From: JAYRZB01 sp041916675
GTDB lineage: Bacteria > Pseudomonadota > Alphaproteobacteria > Rhizobiales > Devosiaceae
NCBI GenBank assembly: GCA_041916675.1
Contig: JAYRZB010000011.1
Location: 13,114-77,113 of the forward strand
Length of the DNA stretch: 64,000 nt
Direction of reading: 5' to 3'
Below are positions 32,571 to 41,482 of this stretch, piece after piece. A model generated the notes under the pieces. The model had not been told where the DNA came from, did not search any database, and saw only the letters and a program-made list of their open reading frames with translations. The position numbers and the translations under genes are program-made. The stretch's first letter is position 1. Each line of letters begins with the position of its first letter.

Positions 32571-33104
32571 TTAACCGATCTTCACAAGCGTATCAGAGAC
32601 GAAATTATAGGGCGGCAGCACCAGATTCTTGGGCGCGGGGCCTTTGCGGATGCGGCCGGCTGTGTCGTAGTGCGAACCGTGGCACGGGCAGAACCAGCCG
32701 TTGAAATCACCCGACTCACCCACCGGCACGCACCCCAGATGCGTGCAGTTGGCGATCATCACCAGCCACTGCTCGTGGCCTTCCTTGGTGCGCTGCTCGT
32801 CGGTCTCGGGGTCCTTAAGGTCCGCCAGCGGCACGGCCTTGGCTTCCTCGATTTCCTTGGGGGTGCGATTGCGCACAAACACCGGCAGGCCGCGCCACAT
32901 AATGGTCACCGACTGCCCTTCGGCAATCGGGCTCAGGTCATATTCGATCGATGCCAGCGCCAGGACTGAGGCGTCCGGGTTCATCTGGTTGATCAGCGGC
33001 CAGGCCACGGCGGCGACGCCGACGGCCCCAACGGCGCCGGAAGCGACATAAAGAAAGTCGCGCCGCGTCGGTTCAGTATGTGCTGCGTTTGGTTGCGTAG
33101 CCAA
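32571..33104 (-). CDS. petA: Ubiquinol-cytochrome c reductase iron-sulfur (Rieske) subunit
   Basis: The 177-residue Rieske protein carries the 2Fe-2S cluster. The ligands are in CTHLGC and CPCHGS. The N-terminus has a twin-arginine motif TRRDFLYVASG followed by a membrane anchor, as expected for Tat export. No ATG lies at a sensible place; a TTG at 33104 preceded by GGGGAT gives the normal length. It is the first gene of the petABC operon, divergent from trmL. Confidence 0.94.
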   Translation of the reverse strand: MATQPNAAHTEPTRRDFLYVASGAVGAVGVAAVAWPLINQMNPDASVLALASIEYDLSPIAEGQSVTIMWRGLPVFVRNRTPKEIEEAKAVPLADLKDPETDEQRTKEGHEQWLVMIANCTHLGCVPVGESGDFNGWFCPCHGSHYDTAGRIRKGPAPKNLVLPPYNFVSDTLVKIG

Positions 33105-33322
33105 GGTGTTTATCCCCGTCCGAAAAACTGCTCCACGATCCCGGCGGACGCCCGGTGCGCTGTGTGCGCAGGCATGCCTCGCCAACCCAATCACGGGCTC
33201 GTGGTTTGACGGCTCTTTTTGCACTCTCGCATGCACTTGTCCAGTCTGGCCGCGCGTGACTTAAACGATCTGCGACACTATACCGTCCCCATTTGCAGCC
33301 TGCTTTGTCCCAGGACCCTCAA

Positions 33323-33793
33323 ATGCCGGTCGAACTTGCCCTTTACCAGCCTGATATTCCCCAGAACACGGGCACTCTGATGCGGCTGGGCGCCTGTTTC
33401 GGGGTGGTCATCCACATCATTCACCCCACCGGATTCGCCTTTTCCGAACGCTCCTTCCGCCGCGCCGGCATGGACTATCTCGAAAAGGCGCTGCTGACCG
33501 AGCATGCAAGCTTTGCCGCCTTCAACCAGTGGCGCAGCGAAGCCGACAGGCGGCTCGTCCTGCTCACCACCAAGGCGCGGCAATCGGCCTATTCGGTTCA
33601 ATACCGCGACAGTGATATCCTGATGGTCGGCCGCGAGACCGCCGGAGTGCCGGAATCGGTTGCGGCCACCGCCGATCTTGCCATCCGCATTCCCATGCGT
33701 GATGGATTGCGCTCCATCAATGTCGCCCTGGCCGCCACCCTGGTCCTGGGCGAGGCCATGCGCCAGACCAACAGTTTCGAGACCCTTGTATGA
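33323..33793 (+). CDS. trmL: tRNA (cytidine(34)-2'-O)-methyltransferase
   Basis: The 156-residue SPOUT methyltransferase modifies the wobble base of two leucine tRNAs. It begins MPVELALYQPDIPQNTGTLM; the knot region has DILMVGRETAGVPESV and IPMRDGLRSINVALAATLVL. The ATG at 33323 is preferred to a GTG/ATG ten codons earlier. It overlaps hemF by 4 bp. This pair beside petABC is a recurring order in the group. Confidence 0.95.
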   Translation: MPVELALYQPDIPQNTGTLMRLGACFGVVIHIIHPTGFAFSERSFRRAGMDYLEKALLTEHASFAAFNQWRSEADRRLVLLTTKARQSAYSVQYRDSDILMVGRETAGVPESVAATADLAIRIPMRDGLRSINVALAATLVLGEAMRQTNSFETLV

Positions 33794-34695
33794 CCCATCC
33801 CATCGATTACGCCGCCCGGCAGGAGCTTGCCGAAAAGCAGCTGACCGCCAGCACCTGGTTCCGCCAGCTGCGCGATAGCCTGTGCGCCGAGCTCGAAGCC
33901 ATCGAGGACGAGGTCAAAGGTCCCCATTCCGATCGCCCCGCCGGGCGTTTCGTTCGCGAAAAATGGTCGCGCACCGATCACACCGGCGCCCCCGGCGGGG
34001 GCGGCGAAATGTCGATGCTTGGCGGCCGCGTGTTTGAAAAAGCTGGGGTGCACATCTCCACCGTCCACGGCCAGTTCTCACCCGAATTTGCCAAGCAGAT
34101 GCCCGGCACCGAAGAGGGCGCCAGCTTCTGGGCCTCGGGCATTTCGGTCATCATCCATCCCTGGAACCCCAATGTCCCTGCCGTGCACATGAACACGCGC
34201 ATGGTCGTAACCGGCAAACTCTGGTTCGGCGGCGGGGCCGATCTCACCCCGGTGCTCGATCGCCGCCGCACCCAGGACGACCCCGATTCCATCGCCTTCC
34301 ATGCCGCCATGCAGCAGGCGTGTGCGTCCGTGCCGGGCATCGACTACGACCGCTACAAGGCCTGGTGCGACGAATATTTCTACCTGCCGCACCGCAAGGA
34401 ACCGCGCGGCATCGGCGGCATTTTCTACGACCACCACAATTCGGGCCTCTGGCACACCGATTTTGCCTTCACCCAGGCCGTTGGCAAGGCCTTCAAGGCC
34501 ATCTATGCAGAACTCGTGCGCAAGAACTTCGAAACCCCGTGGACCGAGGCCGACCGCGAAGAACAGCTCATCCGCCGCGGCCGCTATGTCGAGTTCAACC
34601 TGCTTTACGACCGCGGCACCATGTTTGGCCTGAAAACCGGCGGCAACGTCAACTCCATCCTCTCCTCCATGCCCCCCGCCGTCCGCTGGCCGTAA
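33790..34695 (+). CDS. hemF: Oxygen-dependent coproporphyrinogen III oxidase
   Basis: The 301-residue aerobic heme-synthesis enzyme carries out oxidative decarboxylation of coproporphyrinogen III. Motifs are GGGGEMSMLGGRVFEKAGVH, HMNTRMVVTGKLWFGGGADL, YLPHRKEPRGIGGIFYDHHN and the C-terminal YDRGTMFGLKTGGNVNSILS. All are intact. The start overlaps the trmL stop (ATGA), so expression is coupled. Confidence 0.96.
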   Translation: MTHPIDYAARQELAEKQLTASTWFRQLRDSLCAELEAIEDEVKGPHSDRPAGRFVREKWSRTDHTGAPGGGGEMSMLGGRVFEKAGVHISTVHGQFSPEFAKQMPGTEEGASFWASGISVIIHPWNPNVPAVHMNTRMVVTGKLWFGGGADLTPVLDRRRTQDDPDSIAFHAAMQQACASVPGIDYDRYKAWCDEYFYLPHRKEPRGIGGIFYDHHNSGLWHTDFAFTQAVGKAFKAIYAELVRKNFETPWTEADREEQLIRRGRYVEFNLLYDRGTMFGLKTGGNVNSILSSMPPAVRWP

Positions 34696-34761
34696 AGCAA
34701 CCTGCCACGTCCCCGCCACGTTATGGGTGCTCAATGCGCGCCCCTAACCAAGGAGGATGTC

Positions 34762-34944
34762 ATGAAGCGTTTTTCATGCGGAACACTGGTGCCAGGCTGT
34801 GACTGGCATACCGAGGCCGAGGACAGTGCCGAAATCGTGCGCCGCGCCGCCGAGCATTTGCGCACCGCCCACGAAGAAACCATCATCCGCCCCGCCATGG
34901 TCGACCTGATCAAGGAGCGGATCAGCGAGCGCGCGCCCGTCTAA
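34762..34944 (+). CDS. DUF1059 domain small protein
   Basis: A 60-residue protein with the DUF1059 pattern FSCGTLVPGCDWHTEAED and a C-terminal helix with RRAAEHLRTAHE; the Cys and His residues suggest metal binding. AAGGAGG sits five bases before the ATG, a near-perfect ribosome site. It overlaps the cca stop on the other strand by 4 bp. Confidence 0.8.
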   Translation: MKRFSCGTLVPGCDWHTEAEDSAEIVRRAAEHLRTAHEETIIRPAMVDLIKERISERAPV

Positions 34945-36131
34945 ATCCGCGCGCGTTCCAGAAGGTCCTCGCGGTCGAGCGCAAAGCCGCTGTCGATCCA
35001 GATCTGTTCGAGCCGGGCGAGTTCGGCACCCATTGCCTTGCCCGGCTGCATGCCCCGGCCCACGAGGTCGCGCCCGGTCAGCGGAAAGGCCCGCCCGGCA
35101 ACAAAGTGGTGCCCGCGCACCTGCCCTGCCCGCCGCTCCGACCAATCGCCGAGCACGATCGCCACTTCAATGGCGTCGCGCAGCGCCTCGGGATAGCGAT
35201 AGGCTGTCTCGTCGGGCAGGCCGCCTTTCTCATCCATCGCCAGCAGCAGCCTGGCGCCGCCCAGTGCCGCCTCGCCTGCCGAAACCATCTGATTGGACAG
35301 CCGCCACGCCTCGCGCACCCGGGCTACCCCGAGGGCCTCAATGATCAGCGCCAGCCGCCCGGCAAGGCTCGGCGCATGCAACTCGATCCGCTCAAGTTGC
35401 GACAACAGCCCCTCGGGCAGGCGCAAAACCCCCGCCGCCGCCATCGCCCGCAGGGTCTGCGCAACCCTTGGCAGGTTCAGCATGCGCACCATTTCGTGGC
35501 CGACGCGCTCGGCCGAGAGCGTGCCAAGCGTTCCGCTCGCCGCCGCGCAGGCTGCATATCCGGCTGCGTCGAACACCTGCCCGCCATGGCTGGCCGAAAA
35601 GCGGAAGAAGCGGAACACCCGCAGCCGGTCCTCAATGATCCGCTGATACGCGTCCCCTATGAACCGCACCCGGCCGGCAAGGCAATCATCGAGCCCGCCG
35701 AGCGGATCGAACAGGCTGCCATCCGCGCCGGCATAAAGCGCATTCATGGTGAAATCCCGCCGCGCCGCATCCCCGGCCCAGTCGGTGCCGAACGCCACCC
35801 TGGCGTGCCGCCCGTCGGTGTCGATATCCTTTCGCAGCGTCGTCACCTCCGCCACCAGTTCGCCATGCCGCAGCGTCACGGTGCCGTGGTCAATGCCGGT
35901 GGGATAGGCGCCAATTCCTGCCGCCTTGGCCCGCGCCATCACTTCGCCGGGCAGCAGTTCGGTGGCAAGGTCCACATCGGTTGCCAGCCCCTGTCGTCCC
36001 ATCAGCGTGTCACGCACCAGACCGCCCACCGCCCGCGTGCGCGCCGGGTCGAGCAGCTGAAATATCTGCTGCAGCGCAGCATTGGCCAGCCAGGGCGCAT
36101 GGCGCAGCCGGTCGCGGGCCTCGGCGCTCAC
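34941..36131 (-). CDS. cca: CCA tRNA nucleotidyltransferase
   Basis: The 396-residue class II polymerase adds or repairs the 3' CCA of tRNA. The nucleotidyltransferase core has AVGGLVRDTLMG and the metal-binding ATDVDLATELLP, then RRDFTMNALY and the conserved RIIEDRLRVFRFFRFSA. It is the third gene of a GNAT-NUDIX-cca operon, and its start overlaps the NUDIX stop (ATGA). Whether it adds all three bases or only some cannot be read here. Confidence 0.93.
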   Translation of the reverse strand: MSAEARDRLRHAPWLANAALQQIFQLLDPARTRAVGGLVRDTLMGRQGLATDVDLATELLPGEVMARAKAAGIGAYPTGIDHGTVTLRHGELVAEVTTLRKDIDTDGRHARVAFGTDWAGDAARRDFTMNALYAGADGSLFDPLGGLDDCLAGRVRFIGDAYQRIIEDRLRVFRFFRFSASHGGQVFDAAGYAACAAASGTLGTLSAERVGHEMVRMLNLPRVAQTLRAMAAAGVLRLPEGLLSQLERIELHAPSLAGRLALIIEALGVARVREAWRLSNQMVSAGEAALGGARLLLAMDEKGGLPDETAYRYPEALRDAIEVAIVLGDWSERRAGQVRGHHFVAGRAFPLTGRDLVGRGMQPGKAMGAELARLEQIWIDSGFALDREDLLERARI

Positions 36132-36754
36132 GGCCCATCTCCGGCCAGCGCCAGATCGTGAAAGCGCCGCGTCAGGTTGGCAGTAATGCCCCAGATGGTG
36201 TGGCCGTCATGCTTGATCTGCCAGGTTTCGTGCGTCTGCCCGTTGCGCGCCACGCGGAACCGGCCCCATGTGTCTTCGCGCGCGATCAACCCCAGCGGCA
36301 CCTCGAACACGGCATCCACCTCATTGGGGTTGGGCGTAAAAAGCCCGCTCGGCACCACCTCGGCCACAACCGGGGTGATCAGGTAATTGGTGCCGGTATA
36401 ATAGTGCGGCATATAGCCAAGAATCCGCACATCGCCGGGGCGCATGTCCACTTCCTCGCCCGCCTCGCGGATGGCGGCGGCACCCGGCCCGGCATCGTCG
36501 GGATCGATCTTGCCACCCGGAAACGCCACCTGCCCCGAATGCGCCCGCAGGTCCGGCGACCGCTCGGTATAAAGCACCGTGTGCCCTTCGGCCCGTCGCA
36601 CCAGCGCAATCAGCACCGCTGCCGGCACCGGTGGGCGTGTGAACGGCACCTCCGGCTCCCAGTCCGGCAAAAAGCCCGAGCCGGGTTCAACCGTCTCGGG
36701 CTCAGCCAGAAGGCGGCTCGCTATTCGCTCTATCCGCGCCGCATCGAAGTGCAA
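36128..36754 (-). CDS. CoA pyrophosphatase, NUDIX family
   Basis: A 208-residue NUDIX hydrolase. The NUDIX box is in GGKIDPDDAGPGAAAIREAG followed by EEVD, and it is preceded by RAHSGQVAFPGG, the added motif typical of CoA pyrophosphatases (NudL/YeaB). It would split CoA into phosphopantetheine and 3',5'-ADP. It is coupled to cca and starts 9 bp after the GNAT gene. Confidence 0.88.
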   Translation of the reverse strand: MHFDAARIERIASRLLAEPETVEPGSGFLPDWEPEVPFTRPPVPAAVLIALVRRAEGHTVLYTERSPDLRAHSGQVAFPGGKIDPDDAGPGAAAIREAGEEVDMRPGDVRILGYMPHYYTGTNYLITPVVAEVVPSGLFTPNPNEVDAVFEVPLGLIAREDTWGRFRVARNGQTHETWQIKHDGHTIWGITANLTRRFHDLALAGDGP

Positions 36755-36763
36755 GTCGGGCCC

Positions 36764-37324
36764 CTATTGCCGGTTGCGGGCTCCAAACGCGGCAATCGGG
36801 CCGGCCAGGCGCAGCGCCAGTGTCTGGTCGGCAGAGTGTAAAAGAACCCGCGCCGGATCAACAGGCCCCGGAAACTGGATTGCGCCATGCGTGGTCTTGG
36901 CAAAACCGAGCGGGCCATAATAGGGCTCATCGCCCACCAGCAGCACAAAGCTGCCCACGCCGCGCGCCAGCGCCATGTCACTGACCTGCTTGACCAGCAG
37001 CTTGCCCGCGCCGCGCCCGCGATAATTCGGGTCGGTGGCCAGCGGCCCCAGCAGATAGCCATCGATGCCACCCACGCTGATCGGGGTCATCCACACCGAT
37101 GCCACCTGCACGCCGCCGATTTCGGCGATCAGGCTCAGGCTTTTGTCGATGGGAAAGCGCTCGCGCACCCGAAACGCGGTGCGCGCAAAGCGGCCGGGCC
37201 CGAAGGCCAGCGCTTGCAGGTCTTCAACGAACTGATCATCGGCAGCGGTGGCGAGCCGGGCGACAGGAAAACCGTGCGGAACGGAAGCAGCCGGTTCGGC
37301 CGCAGGCACAGGCGAGGCAATCAT
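36764..37324 (-). CDS. GNAT family N-acetyltransferase, YhbS-like
   Basis: A 186-residue acetyltransferase with the acetyl-CoA loop YRGRGAGKLLVKQVSDMA after LLGPLATDPN, and GDEPYYGPLGFAKT toward the end, as in YhbS. AGGA lies eight bases before the ATG. It heads the GNAT-NUDIX-cca operon and is itself preceded, 66 bases upstream, by an 11-codon ORF with a canonical ribosome site. The substrate is unknown. Confidence 0.85.
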   Translation of the reverse strand: MIASPVPAAEPAASVPHGFPVARLATAADDQFVEDLQALAFGPGRFARTAFRVRERFPIDKSLSLIAEIGGVQVASVWMTPISVGGIDGYLLGPLATDPNYRGRGAGKLLVKQVSDMALARGVGSFVLLVGDEPYYGPLGFAKTTHGAIQFPGPVDPARVLLHSADQTLALRLAGPIAAFGARNRQ

Positions 37325-37390
37325 GTGACGAGTCCTGAGAAAGCGGGTAGGACAAACGGCCAGCCCAAATTGAGCCGGCTAACTGACCGG

Positions 37391-37426
37391 TTACGGTCGT
37401 CGGGTCACCTGATAAACCTTCTCCAT
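37391..37426 (-). CDS. Putative 11-residue leader peptide of the GNAT-NUDIX-cca operon
   Basis: The minus strand carries AGGAGG (complement of 37435-37440), eight bases later an ATG, then the frame MEKVYQVTRRP and a TAA stop. The ribosome site is the best in the region and nothing else starts from it. A hairpin (GACG, the AGGAGG loop, CGTC) can present the site, and CCGG-rich sequence after the stop can form a stem. A TTGTGG and a TAAT-type -10 box 17 bases apart lie upstream. It looks like a regulatory leader ORF; its effector is unknown. Confidence 0.55.
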   Translation of the reverse strand: MEKVYQVTRRP

Positions 37427-37600
37427 CCTGGACGCCTCCTGACGTCTGAAACCGCATTAGCACCTGAGGGATTCTGCGTCCACAAAAACTGATGCCGGGC
37501 ACCAAGTTTTTCAAGGCCTGCGATCAGCGGTTTGGTTTTAAGCCCGCATCCCCTACATAGAGGCCAACAGTGACAATTCTGCGATGGCAAGGAAGCGATT

Positions 37601-38557
37601 TTGGGACAGTTGGTCGACGGAAAATGGTCAACCCAGTGGTATGACACCAGCAAGACCGGCGGCAAGTTCGTCCGGGCGCAGTCCGGCTTCCGCAGCTGGG
37701 TCACGCCCGATGGCAGCCCCGGTCCATCCGGCACCGGTGGATTCGCCGCCGAAGCAGGTCGCTACCACCTTTATGTGTCGCTCGCCTGTCCCTGGGCCCA
37801 TCGCACGCTGATCCTGCGGGCGCTCAAGAATCTTGAGGCGCTGATCAGCGTCTCCATCGTATCCCCGAAAATGCCCGATGAAACCGGTTGGACGTTTGAG
37901 GGAGACGGCTCGACTGGCGACACGCTGCTGGGCAAGCAGCATATGCATCAGGTCTACACTCACGCCGTCCCCGACTACACCGGTCGTGTCACCGTGCCCG
38001 TGCTCTGGGACAAAAAGACCGGCACCATCGTTTCCAACGAAAGCTCCGAAATCATCCGCATGTTCAACTCAGCCTTCAACGGGCTGACCGGCAATACCGA
38101 TGATTACTATCCCGAGGCCCTGCGCGCCCAAATCGATGCGGTCAACGCCCGCGTCTATGATGGCATCAACAACGGCGTCTACAAGGCCGGTTTTGCCACC
38201 ACCCAGGCCGCCTATGACGAAGCCGTCGCGGCGCTTTTCGATACCCTCGACTGGGTCGAAAGCCTGTTGGGCGAAAACGCCTACCTGACCGGCGACACCG
38301 TCACCGAGGCCGACTGGCGTCTGTTTACAACGCTGGTGCGTTTCGATCCGGTCTATGTGGGGCATTTCAAGTGCAACAAGCGGCGCATCGCCGACTATCC
38401 CAACATCTCGCACTATCTCAAGGCGCTTTACCACACGCCTGGGGTCAAGCAGACGGTCGATCTCGACCACATCCGCACCCACTATTACTGGAGCCACACC
38501 ACCATCAACCCCACCCGCATCATCCCCGTCGGGCAGGTCCCGGCCTATCTCGAATAG
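37601..38557 (+). CDS. Glutathionyl-hydroquinone reductase (YqjG/ECM4 type)
   Basis: A 318-residue glutathione transferase of the Xi class. The catalytic Cys63 lies in SLACPWAHRTLI, and the C-terminal domain includes YNxGVYKxGFA-like NNGVYKAGFATTQAAYDEAV and ADWRLFTTLVRFDPVYVGHF. It reduces glutathionyl-hydroquinones. The start is a TTG with AAGGA at good spacing; no ATG precedes the conserved GQLVDGKW. The gene ends 3 bp before a convergent NUDIX gene. Confidence 0.9.
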   Translation: MGQLVDGKWSTQWYDTSKTGGKFVRAQSGFRSWVTPDGSPGPSGTGGFAAEAGRYHLYVSLACPWAHRTLILRALKNLEALISVSIVSPKMPDETGWTFEGDGSTGDTLLGKQHMHQVYTHAVPDYTGRVTVPVLWDKKTGTIVSNESSEIIRMFNSAFNGLTGNTDDYYPEALRAQIDAVNARVYDGINNGVYKAGFATTQAAYDEAVAALFDTLDWVESLLGENAYLTGDTVTEADWRLFTTLVRFDPVYVGHFKCNKRRIADYPNISHYLKALYHTPGVKQTVDLDHIRTHYYWSHTTINPTRIIPVGQVPAYLE

Positions 38558-38560
38558 GCC

Positions 38561-39031
38561 TCACCAATTGGGCGCGCGCGGCGCATCGGCAAAGATTTCA
38601 TTGAGCCGCCGCCGCGTCCCGGCATGGATCGCCTCGGGCAGGTCCGAATAGCTGAACCAGCCCAGTTCGGTGATCTCAAAGCTTGGCTCGAATGGCCGCA
38701 CCATTTCGAACTGCCGACAGATATAGAGCGCCACATGGTCGCGATTGGTGGCGGGGTTGGCGTTGTGATAGAGCCCGAACAGTTCCACCGCTCCACGCGT
38801 CTGATACCCGGTTTCCTCGAAGGCCTCGCGCGCCGCACAGTCGGCCGCCGTCTCGCCCGGCTCCACCCCGCCACCGGGAAAGTGCCAGCCGGGCAGATAG
38901 CCATGTCGCACCAGCAGCACCCTGTCGCCATCGATCAGGGCAATCCGCGCGCCCAGGGTCATGTGGCGCTTTACCCCCACCGCAAACAGGTAAAATCGCG
39001 TGCGCAGCCGCTGCCAGCGGGTAATTTCCAT
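38561..39031 (-). CDS. NUDIX hydrolase
   Basis: A 156-residue NUDIX protein with the box GGVEPGETAADCAAREAFEE followed by TG. The preceding LVRHGYLPGWHFPGGG and the N-terminal basic helix ITRWQRLRTRFYLF are common in a membrane-proximal NUDIX subgroup. The substrate cannot be inferred. It is unrelated in sequence detail to the CoA pyrophosphatase at 36 kb and is divergent from the phosphoesterase gene. Confidence 0.82.
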   Translation of the reverse strand: MEITRWQRLRTRFYLFAVGVKRHMTLGARIALIDGDRVLLVRHGYLPGWHFPGGGVEPGETAADCAAREAFEETGYQTRGAVELFGLYHNANPATNRDHVALYICRQFEMVRPFEPSFEITELGWFSYSDLPEAIHAGTRRRLNEIFADAPRAPNW

Positions 39032-39143
39032 GCATCAGGCTCCAGTTTGGCGTCCTGCCTAGCAGACGCCGCCGCACTACAAAATTGCCGCAAGGCGCAT
39101 TTGAGCGTTTTCTTGAGCCGCGCGGCATGGCATTAGGCTGCCA

Positions 39144-40043
39144 ATGACAGTTCTGGCCCATCTCTCCGATGTTCATCTGGCTCCGCTCCCCCCGGTGCGG
39201 CCGGTCGATCTGTTGGGCAAGCGCATCACCGGTTACCTCAACTGGCGCATCAAGCGCAAACAGACCCTGAGCGGCGAGGGACTGACCAATCTGGTGCGCC
39301 ACATGCACGGCCAGACGCCCGATTTCGTCGCCGTCACCGGCGACCTGATGAACCTGGGCCTCGATGCCGAGATCAACACCGCCTACAACTGGCTCCAGAC
39401 CGTGGGCGGCCCCGAGCGCGTTTGCGTCTCACCGGGTAATCACGATGCTTATGTGCGCGGCACGCTCTCGCGGGCCATGGAGCGCTGGGGCGGCTATGTC
39501 TCCGGCGAAACTATCGACACCAACCCCTTCCCCTTTGTGCGCCGCATTGGCGACATGGCCGTCATCACCTGCTCAAGCGCCGTGCCCACCGCGCCATGGA
39601 TGGCCAGCGGCGCGTTTTCCGAGGCCCAGGCCCACCGCCTGTCGCGCACCCTGAAAATTCTCGGCGATGCCGATTATTTCCGCGTCGTCCTCATCCATCA
39701 TCCGCCCAATATCGAGGCGCGCCATCCCCGCCTCGGGCTTTATGGCGCCAAGCGCTTCCGCGAGGTCATCGCCCAGTATGGCGCCGAACTGATCCTGCAC
39801 GGTCACACCCACCGCTCCACCATCCACGGCATTCCCGGCCCGCTCTCCGATGTGCCCGTCATTGGCGTTGCCGCTGCCGGCTCGGCGCAAACCGGCGAAG
39901 GCGGGCGCGGTGATGATCCGGCACGCTATAATCTCTTCCGCATCGAGCGCACCGGCAGCGCCTGGACCTGCACCATGCGCGAATACGGCTTCCAGCGCCT
40001 GGGCAACGAGATCGTGCTGCGTCTCCAGATGCGCATCTACTGA
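39144..40043 (+). CDS. Metallophosphoesterase, cyclic-nucleotide phosphodiesterase-like
   Basis: A 299-residue calcineurin-like enzyme with metal-binding motifs LSDVHLAPLP, TGDLMNLG, PGNHD, IHHPP and HGHTHRSTIH in order, the pattern of the CpdA/class III phosphodiesterase branch. The substrate could be a cyclic nucleotide or other phosphodiester. It is unrelated in operon context to the phosphoesterase at 15.8 kb. The C-terminus EIVLRLQMRIY ends 104 bp before murL. Confidence 0.85.
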   Translation: MTVLAHLSDVHLAPLPPVRPVDLLGKRITGYLNWRIKRKQTLSGEGLTNLVRHMHGQTPDFVAVTGDLMNLGLDAEINTAYNWLQTVGGPERVCVSPGNHDAYVRGTLSRAMERWGGYVSGETIDTNPFPFVRRIGDMAVITCSSAVPTAPWMASGAFSEAQAHRLSRTLKILGDADYFRVVLIHHPPNIEARHPRLGLYGAKRFREVIAQYGAELILHGHTHRSTIHGIPGPLSDVPVIGVAAAGSAQTGEGGRGDDPARYNLFRIERTGSAWTCTMREYGFQRLGNEIVLRLQMRIY

Positions 40044-40147
40044 TCGCATCGGTCCCAGATTTCGCCCTCCCATTTGCGCCAAAAGACACTACATTCAGCC
40101 ATCGCCAGCTGATTTGCTGGCGTCAGTCTGCCAACTAAAGGTCCAGT

Positions 40148-41482
40148 GTGAGCGAAACGCGCTTCATCATCGAGCAGCCCGGCTTTGACCCCGAATCCGG
40201 CATCGCCCGCTTCCCCTACCGGCTTGGCGAACTCGCCTTCACCGAAACCCTGGCCTTCCCCGTCGGGCGCAACGACGGCATGTCCGATACCGCCGCCTTC
40301 GCCAAGCTTCTGGGCCTCACCGCCTGCGTGCTTGGGGTCAGCTATTTCAAGCTCCTTGCCCCGCTCACCATCGAAGCCCCCTCGATTGCATTGACCGGGG
40401 CCGAGCATGCCTTCGTCATCGATGTCTACGAGAACGGGCTCGGCGAATTCTACGCCCGCAATAATCTCAAGCGCTTCGGTCGCCTCAGCCTGCGTACCCC
40501 CGAAGACACCGACCGCGCCCCCGCCGCCCCTCACCTTCCCGACCGCGCCTTGCTGCCGATTGGCGGCGGCAAGGATTCCCTCGTTAGCGTGCAATTGCTG
40601 GAAGCCGCGCAAATCGCCTTCACCCCCTTTGCGGTCAATCCCAAGGGCCCGATCCTGACGTCGGTCGACAAGATCGGCCTGCCCACGCTCTATGTCACCC
40701 GCACCCTCGATGCTGAAATGATCCGGCTGTCGAAGGAGCCTGGCTATTTCAACGGCCACGTGCCCTCGACCGCCATCAATTCCATGATCGGCAGCCTCAC
40801 CGCCCTGCTGTTTGGCTATAATCGCATCGTGCTCTCCAACGAGCGCTCGGCCAGCGAGGGCAATGTCACCTTCGATGGCCGCGAGGCCAATCACCAATAT
40901 TCCAAGTCGCTCGATTTCGAGGCCCGCATCGCCTCCGTGCTCGCCGGCGCCACAGGCGGGGCGCTGGGCTATTTTTCGCTGCTCCGGCCCTATTCAGAAG
41001 CACGCATCGCCGCGCTCTTTGCCCGCTTCGATCGCTTCGACCGGGTATTTTCAAGCTGCAACCGCAATTTCCGCCTCTCAGGCCACGATGGTCCCCTCTG
41101 GTGCGGCGAATGCCCCAAGTGCCACTTCGTGTTCCTCATCTTCGCCCCGGTCATGGCCAGGGCCCGCCTCATCGGCATTTTCGGGCAGAACCTCCTGTCA
41201 AAGCCGGAAAACGAGCATTCCTTCCGCGAGCTTTCCGGCCTTGCCGGGCAGAAGCCATGGGAGTGCGTGGGTGAGATCGAGGAGGCCGCCGCGTGTCTGT
41301 TCGAGTTGACCCGCCGCCCCGAATGGGCCGATGATTTCATCGTTTCAACCCTGCGGGACGACCTGCTGGCCCAGTACGGCCAGCCCCGGCTCGTGGCAGC
41401 GCTTGATGCCCTGATGACCGATAGTACCGACCACCATATTCCACATGATCTTGCCGCAAGGATCGCCGCTCATGCGCTTTGA
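40148..41482 (+). CDS. murL: UDP-N-acetylmuramoyl-L-alanyl-L-glutamate epimerase
   Basis: A 444-residue protein whose features match MurL, the epimerase that inverts the terminal L-Glu of UDP-MurNAc-L-Ala-L-Glu to D-Glu with ATP. It has an ATP-pyrophosphatase-type loop LPIGGGKDSL (Gly139 to Ser144), ILSNERSASEGN-like VLSNERSASEGN, and a C-x2-C-x2-C cluster in LWCGECPKCHFVF (Cys319, 322, 325). The GTG start follows AAGG. A 7-bp hairpin (40103-40122) lies in the upstream gap. It overlaps a MurD2-type ligase by 11 bp, which is the decisive context. Confidence 0.88.
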   Translation: MSETRFIIEQPGFDPESGIARFPYRLGELAFTETLAFPVGRNDGMSDTAAFAKLLGLTACVLGVSYFKLLAPLTIEAPSIALTGAEHAFVIDVYENGLGEFYARNNLKRFGRLSLRTPEDTDRAPAAPHLPDRALLPIGGGKDSLVSVQLLEAAQIAFTPFAVNPKGPILTSVDKIGLPTLYVTRTLDAEMIRLSKEPGYFNGHVPSTAINSMIGSLTALLFGYNRIVLSNERSASEGNVTFDGREANHQYSKSLDFEARIASVLAGATGGALGYFSLLRPYSEARIAALFARFDRFDRVFSSCNRNFRLSGHDGPLWCGECPKCHFVFLIFAPVMARARLIGIFGQNLLSKPENEHSFRELSGLAGQKPWECVGEIEEAAACLFELTRRPEWADDFIVSTLRDDLLAQYGQPRLVAALDALMTDSTDHHIPHDLAARIAAHAL

